Shown here one piece after another: positions 1 through 8,084 of a stretch of 44,439 bases of DNA. The stretch's first letter is position 1. Every line of letters starts with the position of its first letter. The position numbers were made by a program, and so were the translations under genes. Under the pieces are notes generated by a model that ran no database searches, was not told the origin of the DNA, and saw only the letters and a list, made by a program, of their open reading frames with translations. The DNA comes from Sandaracinus sp. (lineage in GTDB: Bacteria > Myxococcota_A > Polyangia > Polyangiales > Houyiibacteriaceae): the NCBI GenBank assembly GCA_002699025.1, contig PABA01000235.1, positions 109,877-154,315 on the forward strand, written 5' to 3'.

Positions 1-13
1 CTCGCGAGAGGAG

Positions 14-47
14 GTCCGCAGGACTCCCGAGCCGGTGTCCGCAGGAC
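14..47. repeat. Two copies of the GTCCGCAGGAC repeat at the left edge
   Basis: Cores at 14-24 and 37-47 (period 23) are followed by TC. The block may extend left of the window. It is the same family as the arrays at 5580 and 39716. Confidence 0.75.
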
Positions 48-64
48 TCGCGGCGGGCCCGATG

Positions 65-140
65 GGGGGCTCCAGCCCCCGAACGAGTCAGCTTGGCGCG
101 TGAATGTAGCTCGCAAAGTTCCTCGGGGGCTCCAGCCCCC
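65..140. repeat. Two identical 16-bp hairpin sequences 60 bp apart
   Basis: GGGGGCTCCAGCCCCC occurs at 65-80 and 125-140; arms of seven bases flank a two-base loop. They lie upstream of the DUF1592 gene. They could be terminator hairpins of an upstream gene or a small repeat element; no T tract is present. Confidence 0.6.
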
Positions 141-224
141 TGCGCATCCGCCCGAGAAACCGTGACGAAGGGGTCATTTCGCGATGGCTGCCGGTTGGCT
201 CGACGCTTGCTCCTCCGCGACCTC

Positions 225-1850
225 ATGGAGCTCCATCCTCCGCTCCGGGCCGCCTTCGCGTCGCTCCTCGCCCTCGCGCTCGCCTGCCAGGGTTCGATCG
301 GGGAGCCCACCGGCGAGCCCGCCCCCTACGGTCCCGGTGGCCCGGGAGACGCCCCGCTGGCCGAGCCCGAGGACCTCCGCTTCCCCGCTCGCGTCTGGCG
401 CCTCTCCCCCCTTCACTACCAAGGGGAGCTCGACCGCCTCTTCGGCGAGGACGCGCCCGAGGTCGCCTTGCCGGCCTCTGCCGCCGAGAAGGGGCTCAGC
501 GACATCGCGGCGAACGCCCGCGTCGACCTCGGCAACGCCAGCGCCTTCCGCGAGGCCGCCCGCCAGGTCGGCGACTGGGCCGCCACGAACGCCGCTGCCC
601 TCACCGGCTGCGCGCCCCCCGACGACGCCGCCTGCGTGCACGCCTACCTCGCCGACCTCGCCTCGAGCGCCTACCGACGGCCGGCCTCCGACGACGAGCT
701 CGCCGCGCTCCAGGGGCTCTACGACACGCTCCGCGCCGACTACGAGTTCGCCTACGCCTTCGGCGGAGCCGTCCGCGCCGTGCTCCTCTCGCCGGGCTTC
801 CTCTACCGGACCGAGCTCGGCGACCGCGTCCGCGACGGGCGCACCGAGCTGACCGACCACGAGATCGCCTCGCTCCTCGCCTTCGCGATCACCGACCGCG
901 GCCCGGACGCCGCCCTCCTCGAGGCCGCCGCCGAGGGGCGCCTGCGGGACGCGGACGAGCGCGAGCGCCAGGCGCGCCGGCTCATGGAGGGCTCGGCGCC
1001 CATGTGGCAGCGCTTCTTCTGGGAGTGGCTCCACATGGCCACCCTCGAGAGCCAGGGCGCCGAGATCGACCTCGACCCGGCGCTCGTCGCGCAGATGGAG
1101 GAGGAGTACCGGACCTTCGTCGCGAACGTCGTCGTCGAGCGCCGGGGCACGCTCCGCGAGCTCTTCTCGGACCCGACGACCTGGGCGCGGCCCGAGCTCG
1201 CCGCCCACTACGGCGCGTCGCATCCGGGGGAGGGGCTCGCCGAGATCGCTCTCGACCCCGCGCAGCGCGGCGGCCTCCTCACCCAGGGCGCCTGGCTCGT
1301 CAGCCACGGCAAGCGCGGCCGCGCCAACGTCGTGCGCCGCGGCATGGGCGTCTTCGTCGACGCCATGTGCAACGACATCGCGCCGCCGCCGGACCTCGAC
1401 CTCGAGGCGGAGCTCGACCGGCTCGCGGGCCCCGACGCGACCGTCCGCGACATCGTCGAGGCCCGGGGCCGTGACGGCGTCTGCGGCAACTGCCACCGGG
1501 TCGCCGATCCCATCGGGCTCGCCTTCGAGTCCTACGCCAGCTCCGGCGCCTGGCAGGTCGAGTACGCGCACGACGGTGCGCCCGTCGAGAGCGCCATCGA
1601 GCTCGAGGGCCTCGGCGAATTCGACTCGGCGCCCGCCCTCAGCGCGGCTCTCGCCGACGACCTCCGCTTCCAGCACTGCTTCGTCCGGCGCCTCACGCAC
1701 TTCATGGTCGGCCGCGACGTCGGCGGTCCGACCGACCTCACCTGGACCCACGAGGCGCACGCCGCCTTCCTGGAGAGCGGCACCTCCTTCGAGGAGCTGC
1801 TCGTCGCCCTCGTTCGCCACCCCGCCTTCATCGAGCGGAGCAAGGAGTAG
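225..1850 (+). CDS. DUF1592/DUF1588/DUF1585-family secreted lipoprotein with CxxCH motif
   Basis: A protein of 541 aa. The start is taken at the ATG at 225, because it opens a lipoprotein signal (hydrophobic stretch ending LALAC); an in-frame TTG at 93 would bury that signal. The domain order matches the family best known from planctomycetes and myxobacteria: a DUF1587-like N-terminus (SPLHYQGELDRLFG), a DUF1595-like 'AYRRPASDDEL' segment, DUF1592 ('AVLLSPGFLYRTELG'), DUF1588 ('RGGLLTQGAWLVSHG', 'CNDIAPPP') and DUF1585 ('CFVRRLTHFMVGRD'). C420-G-N-C423-H424 is a c-type heme or cysteine motif typical of DUF1588. The stop is followed after two bases by the DUF1552 gene, so the two are almost certainly co-translated. 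The biochemical role of the family is not known; an envelope redox function is inference. Confidence 0.88.
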   Translation: MELHPPLRAAFASLLALALACQGSIGEPTGEPAPYGPGGPGDAPLAEPEDLRFPARVWRLSPLHYQGELDRLFGEDAPEVALPASAAEKGLSDIAANARVDLGNASAFREAARQVGDWAATNAAALTGCAPPDDAACVHAYLADLASSAYRRPASDDELAALQGLYDTLRADYEFAYAFGGAVRAVLLSPGFLYRTELGDRVRDGRTELTDHEIASLLAFAITDRGPDAALLEAAAEGRLRDADERERQARRLMEGSAPMWQRFFWEWLHMATLESQGAEIDLDPALVAQMEEEYRTFVANVVVERRGTLRELFSDPTTWARPELAAHYGASHPGEGLAEIALDPAQRGGLLTQGAWLVSHGKRGRANVVRRGMGVFVDAMCNDIAPPPDLDLEAELDRLAGPDATVRDIVEARGRDGVCGNCHRVADPIGLAFESYASSGAWQVEYAHDGAPVESAIELEGLGEFDSAPALSAALADDLRFQHCFVRRLTHFMVGRDVGGPTDLTWTHEAHAAFLESGTSFEELLVALVRHPAFIERSKE

Positions 1851-1852
1851 CC

Positions 1853-3328
1853 ATGGCCATCTCTCGCCGCCGATTCGCCACCCTCTTCGGAGGCGCCGCC
1901 CTGAGCGCGCCCTTCCTCGCCCGCAGCGTCGGGCGCCGGGCGACCGCCCAGCCGACCGCCGCGCCGGTGCGCTTCCTCGCCGTGCGGACCCCGCACGGGG
2001 TCGACCGCGACTACTGGATCCCGCGCCACGCCGACGGCGCCGACCCGCGGAGCGCGGACATGGCCCTCGGCGAGCTCACCTTCGAGTACGAGAACGCGAT
2101 CCTCGCGCCGCTCATGCCCTGGCGCGAGCAGATCACGGTGCTCGACGGGCTCGACACGCAGGTCTGCAAGGAGGGCACGCGCGAGGGCGTGCGGACGGCC
2201 CACGGCCACTCCGAGCAGGGCTCGCTGCTCACGGGTGCGCAGCCGCCGGCCGACCGAGAGGGGAACTACGACGGACACCCCTCGCTCGACTTCTATCTGC
2301 ACGCGCGGCTGCCGGCGCCGACGCTGATCACGGCGTCGGTGGAGGGGACGAGCGGCTGGAAGTGCATGAGCTACGACGACACCGGGAGCCCGCGCCCGCC
2401 CGAGGCCGACCCGCGTGCCGTCTTCCGGGCGGCCTTCCCGGAGGGGTTCGAGCCGCCCGACGAGGACGAGCCGGTCGTCGACTACGGCGCTGGCGAGGCG
2501 GCCATCGCCTCCTTCGCCGACGATGCGCTCGCGCGCCTCCAGGATCGGCTCTCCGGGATCGAGCGGGAGAAGATCGTCGCGCATCGCGAGGCCATGGCCG
2601 CGCTCGCCGGGCCCGGGAGCATGCCGCCCGGCGCCGGGCTGGCGGCGTGCACCACGAGCGGGAGCGACGGGCCCTCGCGTGACCGGAGCGTGGGGAGCGT
2701 CGCTGGCGTGACGGAGGTGACGCGGGCCCACGCGGGGGTCATCGCGCAGGCCTTCGCCTGCGGCCGGGCGCGGGTGGCGACGCTGCAGATCCTGAACGAC
2801 TACCCGAACTACTACAGCGACCTGCCGGAGGTGCGTACGCCCGAGGTGCTCGCGCGCTACGGTGACAGCTTCCGCTTCCACGAGAACCTCGTGCACGACT
2901 ACTGGGGCGCCGATGGAGACGAGCTGCGTGTGCTGCGCGAGGGCTACTGCGCCGGGCAGCGCTGGGCGACGTCGAACTTCGCCGCGGTGCTCGAGGAGCT
3001 GGCGGCGACGCCGGACCCGCTCGACCCGATGGGCGGCTCGATCCTCGAGAACACGGTGATCTTCTGGCACAACGAGTTCGGCCACGATGGGCACGACCGC
3101 CAGGAGACGCGGCACCCGGCGATCATCGCGGGGGGCGGCGGCCGGACGCTGCGGCTCGGGCGTTACCTGCGGCTGCGGAACATCGCGAGCGACGAGCGCG
3201 TGCCGCACAACCGGCTGCTCGTGAGCCTGGCGCAGGCGGTGGGGCTCTCGGACGTCGAGTACTTCGGGGACCGCGACCTGAGTGGGCGGAGCGAGTACCG
3301 CGGGCCGCTCGTCGAGCTGATGGCCTGA
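1853..3328 (+). CDS. DUF1552 protein with Tat signal
   Basis: A protein of 491 aa beginning with a twin-arginine export signal (SRRRFATLF followed by a hydrophobic stretch and an AxA-like site near residues 30-33), so it is probably exported folded. The body matches DUF1552: 'VRFLAVRTPHGVDRDYWIP', 'ITVLDGLD', 'HGHSEQGSLLTG', 'GNYDGHPSLDFYL' and 'FWHNEFGHDGHDRQETRHPAIIAG'. The last segment resembles the metal-site region of alkaline-phosphatase-fold (DUF1501-like) proteins. The gene follows the DUF1592 gene with a two-base gap, the standard pairing for these families, which implies a joint extracytoplasmic function. Function is unproven; a substrate cannot be assigned. Confidence 0.9.
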   Translation: MAISRRRFATLFGGAALSAPFLARSVGRRATAQPTAAPVRFLAVRTPHGVDRDYWIPRHADGADPRSADMALGELTFEYENAILAPLMPWREQITVLDGLDTQVCKEGTREGVRTAHGHSEQGSLLTGAQPPADREGNYDGHPSLDFYLHARLPAPTLITASVEGTSGWKCMSYDDTGSPRPPEADPRAVFRAAFPEGFEPPDEDEPVVDYGAGEAAIASFADDALARLQDRLSGIEREKIVAHREAMAALAGPGSMPPGAGLAACTTSGSDGPSRDRSVGSVAGVTEVTRAHAGVIAQAFACGRARVATLQILNDYPNYYSDLPEVRTPEVLARYGDSFRFHENLVHDYWGADGDELRVLREGYCAGQRWATSNFAAVLEELAATPDPLDPMGGSILENTVIFWHNEFGHDGHDRQETRHPAIIAGGGGRTLRLGRYLRLRNIASDERVPHNRLLVSLAQAVGLSDVEYFGDRDLSGRSEYRGPLVELMA

Positions 3329-3465
3329 GCGAGCCCCGGGGTAGGGCAAGGACCCTTCCTCCTCCTCCGGGCAGCCAGACGGGTCGCCGACGGCTGGGCC
3401 GTCGATGTGGTCGTGACTCCGGCTCGAGGACGAGATGTTGTCGAGTCGAATGTTCGTGTTGATGA

Positions 3466-3500
3466 AATCACTTTGTTTGTGATTCGTCTGTCACGAATCA
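3466..3500. promoter_or_regulatory. Two adjacent inverted repeats upstream of the DUF4136-like gene
   Basis: Two inverted repeats lie in an unusually AT-rich stretch just before the start at 3508. AATCAC-7-GTGATT occupies 3466-3484 and TGATTCGT-5-ACGAATCA occupies 3480-3500; they overlap by five bases. Arms and spacing suit a dimeric repressor or activator, or an mRNA hairpin near the start. No regulator can be named from sequence. The rest of the 3329-3507 gap has no coding signal. Confidence 0.4.
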
Positions 3501-3507
3501 TGTGACC

Positions 3508-4035
3508 ATGCCCCGGAACGTCCCCGCATTCCTCGGGCCCATCGCGGCGGCCACGCTCGCGGCGCTGCTGGGCTTCTCCGAGCGACCGCCGGTCTTCGAA
3601 GGCGTCCCCGACGCCGAGCGCTACGGCAGCTTCGCCGTGGCCTCGAGTGGGGACGCGGCGCTGGACGCGGTCGTGCGCGAGGAGCTCGAGGCGCGCGGGT
3701 ACGAGGCGCGCTCGGCGGCGGAGGCCGATCTGATCGTACGCCACGCGCGCGTGGGGCGGGCCGCCCCTCGACCGGAGGGGGCGGCCCTCGCGGATCTGGC
3801 GCTCCCGGACGACCAGGCGGGGGGGTTCGTGCTCGTCGAGGAGCGGGAGAGCGGGCGCACGCTCTGGCTCGGCGGCATGGTGCTCGAGGAGGCGGTGCTC
3901 GAGGAGGCGGCGCTGGAGCCGTCCGCGGAGACCGAGCCCCCTTCGGCGGAGGCGCTGCGCCAGGTGCTCTCGCGCCTCCCCTCGCTCGAGGCCGAGGGCG
4001 GCGGGCTGCCCCGCGGCGCGCTCGCCCGCCGCTGA
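3508..4035 (+). CDS. Small exported protein, DUF4136-like
   Basis: About 175 aa from the ATG at 3508; a GTG two codons upstream at 3502 is possible. It starts with a hydrophobic stretch (PAFLGPIAAATLAALLGF) that could be a signal peptide or anchor. The core 'YGSFAVASSGDAALDAVVREELEARGYEARSAAEADLIVRHAR' followed by 'GGFVLVEERESGRTLWLGGMV' has the layout of DUF4136 proteins: an aspartate-rich strand, a helix with 'LEARGY', an 'ADLIV' strand, then a 'D...G.LLWRG' strand. The protein is shorter than most members, and the usual lipobox cysteine is missing. Its promoter region holds two inverted repeats. DUF4136 has no established activity, so function stays open. Confidence 0.6.
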   Translation: MPRNVPAFLGPIAAATLAALLGFSERPPVFEGVPDAERYGSFAVASSGDAALDAVVREELEARGYEARSAAEADLIVRHARVGRAAPRPEGAALADLALPDDQAGGFVLVEERESGRTLWLGGMVLEEAVLEEAALEPSAETEPPSAEALRQVLSRLPSLEAEGGGLPRGALARR

Positions 4036-4275
4036 GTCGGCTTCGAGGCCGTCGACGCGCTCGCATGGTCGCGGCCGCTTCGAGGCGGCCGACGCGCTCA
4101 CGTCGCCGAGGCGGGTCCGAGGCCGCTCCGGGGCCGCCGACGCGCGCGGGGCGCCAGCCTTCCGTCGAGGTCGACGGCCTTCCGTCGCCCACCGCGCTCA
4201 TGCGGGTCCTCCGAGGGAGCGCCGGGGCGCGCGCCGCGGTTGCCACGGACGCGGCCGCCTGGCATCACAGCCCTC
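4036..4275. other. Gene-free spacer with imperfect repeats of a CTTCGAGGC-type motif
   Basis: This 240-bp gap has no coding signal. It holds imperfect copies of 'CTTCGAGGC(C/G)G(T/C)CGACGCGCTC' at about 4041-4062 and 4077-4099, a more degenerate copy near 4110-4145, and related 'CCTTCCGTCG' segments at 4159 and 4180. These look like decayed short tandem duplications. No clear promoter or terminator was identified. Confidence 0.4.
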
Positions 4276-5253
4276 ATGTCCGCCTGGCGTCTGGCTCTCG
4301 CCTCCCTCCTCGCGCTCGCCGCTGCGTGCCCGAGCCCCTCGCACCCCGCTCCGGAGTACGAGACCGATCCGAACGCGCCGCCCCCCACGACGGGCGCGGA
4401 GACGGAGACGGCCGAGGCCGACGAGGCGACCCCCGCGCGGCGCGCGCCCCGCTTCGTCCAGCAGCCCTTCCTCTACCGGGTCGACGCGGGGCCCCAGCCC
4501 TCCTTCCTGCTGGGCACGATCCACGTCGGCGTCAGCATGGACGCCGCGCTCCCGGCCCAGCACCTCGGCGACCTCGACGGAGCCCGGGTCGTGCTCGTCG
4601 AGATCGACCCGAGCGAGCTGAGCGCGCGCACCATGATGGAGGCGGCGGCTCTACCGAGCGGGGAGCTGGACGACTTCTTCGCCGCGCGGGACTGGTTCGA
4701 GCTCGCCAACGAGCTGGACCCGGTCATCCCCGCCCAGCAGCTCAAGCGCCTCCGCCCCTGGTTCGCGATGAGCATGCTCGTCAACAAGCGGGTCGCCGAC
4801 ATGCACGACGGCGCGCCGCCGCAGGCCATGGACCTGACGCTCATCGAGTACGCCCGCGAGCGCGGCCTGCCCATCCGGCCCCTCGAGACGCCCGCGCAGC
4901 AGCTCGCCGCCATGAACGCCATCCCCAACGAGGACATGGCGGAGACCGTGACGGAGATGGTGCAGGATCCGGAGGGGTCCCAGCGCGAGCTGACGAACAT
5001 GCTCGACGCCTACTTCGACGGAGACGTGCTCCGCCTCGAGCAGCTGATCTTCGACCCGCAGGACGTGGCCGAGCACCCGGCCGTGTACGAGCAGCTCTTC
5101 ACGCGCCGGAACGCCGCCTGGCTGCCGGTGCTGAAGGAGGAGCTCGACGAGGGGGGCGCCTTCGTCGCCGTGGGCCTCGGCCACCTCATCGGCGAGGGCG
5201 GCCTGATCGCCACCCTCCGAAGCGAGGGCTACGCGATCGAGCGCCTGCGGTGA
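4276..5253 (+). CDS. TraB/GumN family lipoprotein
   Basis: The start at 4276 gives 325 aa with a lipoprotein signal (LALAAAC, Cys18). An upstream GTG at 4240 would add 12 residues before it. After an acidic, low-complexity linker (residues about 20-55) comes the TraB/GumN fold. It begins 'FLYRVDAGPQPSFLLGTIHVG', with the family GTIH motif at about 80-83, and ends with 'AFVAVGLGHLIGEGGLIATLRSEGY', the conserved GxGHL segment. These two motifs carry the histidines proposed to bind metal in Tiki/TraB-type proteases. Bacterial GumN-like members are otherwise poorly characterised. The gene faces the kinase at 5890-7941, and tandem repeats begin right after its stop codon. Confidence 0.88.
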   Translation: MSAWRLALASLLALAAACPSPSHPAPEYETDPNAPPPTTGAETETAEADEATPARRAPRFVQQPFLYRVDAGPQPSFLLGTIHVGVSMDAALPAQHLGDLDGARVVLVEIDPSELSARTMMEAAALPSGELDDFFAARDWFELANELDPVIPAQQLKRLRPWFAMSMLVNKRVADMHDGAPPQAMDLTLIEYARERGLPIRPLETPAQQLAAMNAIPNEDMAETVTEMVQDPEGSQRELTNMLDAYFDGDVLRLEQLIFDPQDVAEHPAVYEQLFTRRNAAWLPVLKEELDEGGAFVAVGLGHLIGEGGLIATLRSEGYAIERLR

Positions 5254-5345
5254 CGGCGCGGCGCTGGGCGGAGACGCGGCGCTGAGTGAAGGGGCGGCGC
5301 GGCGCTGGGCGGAGACGCGGCGCTGAGTGAAGGGGCGGCGCGGCG
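5254..5345. repeat. 41-bp tandem repeat, about 2.2 copies, directly after the TraB/GumN stop codon
   Basis: Copies begin at 5254, 5295 and 5336 with a period of 41 bases and are near identical (unit starts CGGCGCGGCGCTGGGCGG and includes CTGAGTGAAGGGG). The block begins immediately after the TGA at 5251-5253. No reading frame of coding quality runs through it. Confidence 0.85.
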
Positions 5346-5355
5346 TCCGTGGGAC

Positions 5356-5371
5356 GAGGCACCGGTGCCTC
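5356..5371. terminator. 16-bp GC-rich palindrome in the convergent junction
   Basis: GAGGCACC/GGTGCCTC is a perfect 16-bp palindrome. The flanks GGGACG and CCGTCC extend it imperfectly to about 27 bases. Its place between convergent genes suits a two-way terminator hairpin, but there is no T tract, so the role is inference. Confidence 0.35.
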
Positions 5372-5412
5372 CCGTCCAGCGCTCGGACGCCGAGGCGACT
5401 CCGTCCGCGTGC

Positions 5413-5452
5413 CCCACGAAACTGAACTTGACGTCAAGTTCAGTTTCGTGGG
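5413..5452. repeat. Perfect 40-bp palindrome with no spacer
   Basis: Left arm 5413-5432 (CCCACGAAACTG then AACTTGAC) is exactly mirrored by 5433-5452, centred on TTGACGTCAA. The match ends abruptly at both sides (C/C mismatch at 5412/5453). The arms are about 50% GC in a genome region that is over 70%. It lies between convergent genes without a T tract on either strand. It could be a terminator hairpin, an operator for a dimeric regulator, or part of a lost mobile element; the sequence does not decide. Confidence 0.9.
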
Positions 5453-5579
5453 CGTCGCTCTCCCGGTCGCCCGCGCTGCCCCACCCCCCATCCGCACGCA
5501 AGCATCGGTCATCATGGCGTAATTCGCCCTCGCGCCAGCCCTCGCCCCCATCGACCGCACGCTCGAAGAGCCCCCCGGT

Positions 5580-5653
5580 GTCCGCAGGGCGCGTGGTGGT
5601 GTCCGCAGGACGCGTGGTGGTGTCCGCAGGACGCGTGGTGGTGTCCGCAGGAC
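5580..5653. repeat. 21-bp tandem repeat, four copies, core GTCCGCAGGAC
   Basis: The core starts at 5580, 5601, 5622 and 5643, an exact 21-base period. The first copy has GGGC where the others have GGAC. Between cores lies GCGTGGTG. The same core recurs at 14-47 and, inverted, at 39716-39887. Confidence 0.9.
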
Positions 5654-5889
5654 GCGCTCGCGGGCGCGCGCGGCCCGGTTGGGCGTCACGCGGCGCAGAG
5701 CGGACGCGCGGCTCGAGCACTCGAGGCGGGCCCGGTTTCCTCCGCCCCGGGGCCCCATCGCCCCGACTCCTCTGACGAGCGTGGCGGCGCGCCGCCCGGT
5801 ACGCGCTCAGACGAGGCCGAACGGGCGGTGGGCGCCCGCGGGCACCGGGGCGACGTCGCGGCGTGCCGACCGTGGCGCCGGTCCGGCTC

Positions 5890-7941
5890 TCACTCGAGGC
5901 CGAGTCGGCGGCGTATCGCGCCGCCCGCGGGCACCTGGACGACGTAGCTGCGCACCAGGCCGCGCTCGGGGTTGCGGAGCGTGAGCTCGACCTCGCCGGC
6001 CGGCACCTCCACGCGCACGAGCGGCGTGTGGCCGAGCGTGCGGCCGTCGAGCTCCACGACGGTCCAGGGGGTGGTGTCCAGCGTGAGCAGGCCGGTGGCC
6101 GCTGCCGCCTCGCTCTCGTCCACGCTCTCGTCCTCCGGGGCTTCGCCGGCCTCCGCCTCGGTGGCGGTCGCCCCGGCGACCCGCCTCTGGCTCGGGCCGG
6201 GGGTCGGGGGGGCCGCCTCGTCTCGCGGGCCCGGCTCGCCGACCTCGCTCGCTCGGCGCCCCGGCGTGCCGGTCCCGGCGGAGTCGTCTGCGGCGGAGTC
6301 GTCCGCCCCGGCGCTCCGGGCGGCCTCGTCCGCCTCGGGGGCACCGGTGCTCGCTTCGGTGCTCCCCGCGGTGCTCGACTCGGTGCTCCCTCCCGCGGCG
6401 CCTCGTCCGGCGGTGCCCCGCTCGGTATCTTCGCGTTCCCTTTCACCGCCCGCGTTCCCGGATTCGCCCTGCTCGGCGCCCGTCTCCCCGGCGCCCATCT
6501 CCCCGGCGCCCGTCTCCCCGGCGCCCGAGCCCTCCGCCTCCGACCCGCCCGCCTCCGACGCGCCCGCTTCCGACCCGCCCGCCTCCCCGGGCGCGCTCTC
6601 CCCGTTCCATGCGGGCACGAGCGCGCTCCCCGCCACGATGGCGAGCAGGGCGACCAGCGCGAGGAGGGCGAGGAGCAGCGGCCCCCGCGGCAGGCCCTGC
6701 GCGGGGGGCGGCGGGGGCGCCGTGCGGAACGAGCGCGAGCCGTCCGCGTCCACGTGGAAGAAGCCCGAGGGCGTCGAGCCGAGCCGCGCCCCGCCGACGC
6801 ACTCGCGGATCATCGCCTGGTGCTGCTCCCGCTCGCCGGCGAAGAGGTCCCCGAGCGTGGCCGCGACGTCGTCCCGCGAGGCGCGCTCGCCGACCGTCGC
6901 CAGCCAGGCCTCGAGCTCGGCCTTCATCGCGTCCGCCGACGCGTAGCGCTGCTCCGGGTCCTTCTTCAGCGCCCGCTCGAGCACGGCGACCACCGGCGCC
7001 GGCGCGTCCGGGGCGTAGTCGCGCACGTCCCGCAGCTCGTCCGCGACGAGCGCCTGGAGCGTCGTCACGTCGTTCATGGCCGGGAAGAGCCGGCGCGAGG
7101 TCAGCATCTCCCAGAGCACGACCCCGACGCTCCAGACGTCCGCCCGCGCGTCGAGCTCCTCGCCCTTCGCCTGCTCCGGCGCGATGTAGCCGAACTTCCC
7201 CTTGATGATCCCCGAGTCCGTGTTCGCCCGGCGCGTGGCCGCCTTCGCGATGCCGAAGTCGAGGATCTTCACGCTCCCGTCCCAGCAGACGAAGACGTTC
7301 GCCGGCGAGATGTCCCGGTGGACGATGCCGAGGGGCGTGCCGTCGTAGTCCCCGAGCCCGTGCGCGTAGGCGAGCCCCTCGAGGACCTCGATGGCGATGC
7401 GCACGGCGATGGTCACGGGGAGCTGCTCGTCGCGCTGGCCGAAGCGCGCGAGGATGCGGTCGAGGGGGAGGCCCTCGAGGTAGGCCATGGCGAGGAAGTG
7501 GCGGTCCTCGTGGACGCCGACCTCGAGCGTCTGCACGATGTTCGGGTGCTCGAGGCGCGCGGCGAGGCGGGCCTCGTCGAGGAACATCGCCACGACCGAG
7601 GGGTCCTCGGCGAAGTGCGAGTGGAGCATCTTCAGCACCACCAGCTTCCGGAAGCGATGGGGGCCGCGCGCGATGGCCAGGAAGACCTCGCCGGCGCCGC
7701 CGCGGCCGAGGGAGGCGACGACGTCGTAGTTGCCGACCGCCCGGCGTTCGATGACGCGCGGCGCGTGCAGGGCCTCGAGCTCGGCGCTCTCGCGCGGGGA
7801 GGGGATGCCGCGCCGGCGCCGGACCTCCCCGCTCTCCTGGGGCGAGGAGCTCCCCTCGGAGCGGCGGATCTCGCCGCTCGCGGTCACACCTTCCTCCGGC
7901 GGATCGCGCGGGGGTGGCGTCGGGTCGTCCGCTTCGCTCAC
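5890..7941 (-). CDS. Membrane Ser/Thr protein kinase with C-terminal PEGA domain
   Basis: A Hanks-type kinase of 683 aa from the GTG at 7941; an ATG at 8040 adds 33 residues whose codons lack the local GC3 bias. Visible elements are the G-loop GRGGAGEV (about 79-86), VLKML with Lys104, the HRDISPANV loop (208-216), DFG (228-230) and GYIAPEQ. One membrane span follows (about 421-445). The extracytoplasmic region has a low-complexity Gly/Glu/Ala/Ser linker and ends in a PEGA domain ('GLLTLDTTPWTVVELDGRTLGHTPL...VPAGEVELTLRN'). PEGA domains are common sensor or surface-binding tails of myxobacterial kinases. The linker includes a 15-bp DNA repeat. It is divergent from the M23 peptidase; functional coupling is inference. 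Confidence 0.92.
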   Translation of the reverse strand: MSEADDPTPPPRDPPEEGVTASGEIRRSEGSSSPQESGEVRRRRGIPSPRESAELEALHAPRVIERRAVGNYDVVASLGRGGAGEVFLAIARGPHRFRKLVVLKMLHSHFAEDPSVVAMFLDEARLAARLEHPNIVQTLEVGVHEDRHFLAMAYLEGLPLDRILARFGQRDEQLPVTIAVRIAIEVLEGLAYAHGLGDYDGTPLGIVHRDISPANVFVCWDGSVKILDFGIAKAATRRANTDSGIIKGKFGYIAPEQAKGEELDARADVWSVGVVLWEMLTSRRLFPAMNDVTTLQALVADELRDVRDYAPDAPAPVVAVLERALKKDPEQRYASADAMKAELEAWLATVGERASRDDVAATLGDLFAGEREQHQAMIRECVGGARLGSTPSGFFHVDADGSRSFRTAPPPPPAQGLPRGPLLLALLALVALLAIVAGSALVPAWNGESAPGEAGGSEAGASEAGGSEAEGSGAGETGAGEMGAGETGAEQGESGNAGGEREREDTERGTAGRGAAGGSTESSTAGSTEASTGAPEADEAARSAGADDSAADDSAGTGTPGRRASEVGEPGPRDEAAPPTPGPSQRRVAGATATEAEAGEAPEDESVDESEAAAATGLLTLDTTPWTVVELDGRTLGHTPLVRVEVPAGEVELTLRNPERGLVRSYVVQVPAGGAIRRRLGLE
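6474..6533. repeat. 15-bp tandem repeat inside the kinase linker
   Basis: About four copies of a 15-base unit (CCCGTCTCCCCGGCG with minor changes) encode, on the minus strand, GAGETGAGEMGAGETGA. The unit length is a multiple of three, so copy-number change would keep the frame and alter only the length of the extracytoplasmic linker. Confidence 0.8.
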
Positions 7942-7950
7942 TCCACATCG

Positions 7951-7980
7951 ATCGTTCGAGCAAGGGAGGTCGGGTGTCAA
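7951..7980 (-). promoter_or_regulatory. Candidate promoter of the PEGA kinase
   Basis: On the minus strand a consensus -35 box TTGACA lies at 7980-7975. After 18 bases a weak -10 box AACGAT lies at 7956-7951. Transcription would begin near 7944, a few bases before the GTG at 7941, implying a leaderless or nearly leaderless mRNA. This supports the shorter kinase start. The -10 match is poor (3 of 6), so it is a suggestion. Confidence 0.35.
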
Positions 7981-8084
7981 ACGGGAGGGCCCCGAAAAGA
8001 GGGAAGAAAGGCCGCATGCCTCTCGCCACGAAATCGCCATGACACGGCCGCTCCGAGGCCACCGGCATCGCGGAGCGTGAGTCC

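Larger units (their letters stand above)
5254..5889. other. 636-bp gene-free convergent junction
   Basis: This space lies between the converging TraB/GumN gene and the minus-strand kinase. Open frames through it are low-complexity and lack coding character. In order it contains a 41-bp tandem repeat, a 16-bp palindrome (5356-5371), a 40-bp perfect palindrome (5413-5452), a 21-bp tandem repeat block (5580-5653) and an unfeatured tail. A small AT-richer stretch near 5510-5525 reads ATGATG on the minus strand, but the frame it opens is low-complexity and was not called. Confidence 0.7.

Noticed and set aside
5433-5452. Naming the 40-bp palindrome as a site for a specific MerR-type regulator
   Set aside because: The centre is symmetric and operator-like, but no regulator gene is nearby and the motif does not match one I can name with confidence.
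5254-5889. Small genes in the convergent junction
   Set aside because: All open frames are low-complexity, cross the repeats and have no ribosome-binding site or family match.
7942-8040. 33-residue N-terminal extension of the PEGA kinase
   Set aside because: Codons have low GC3 and a consensus TTGACA lies within it, suggesting promoter DNA.
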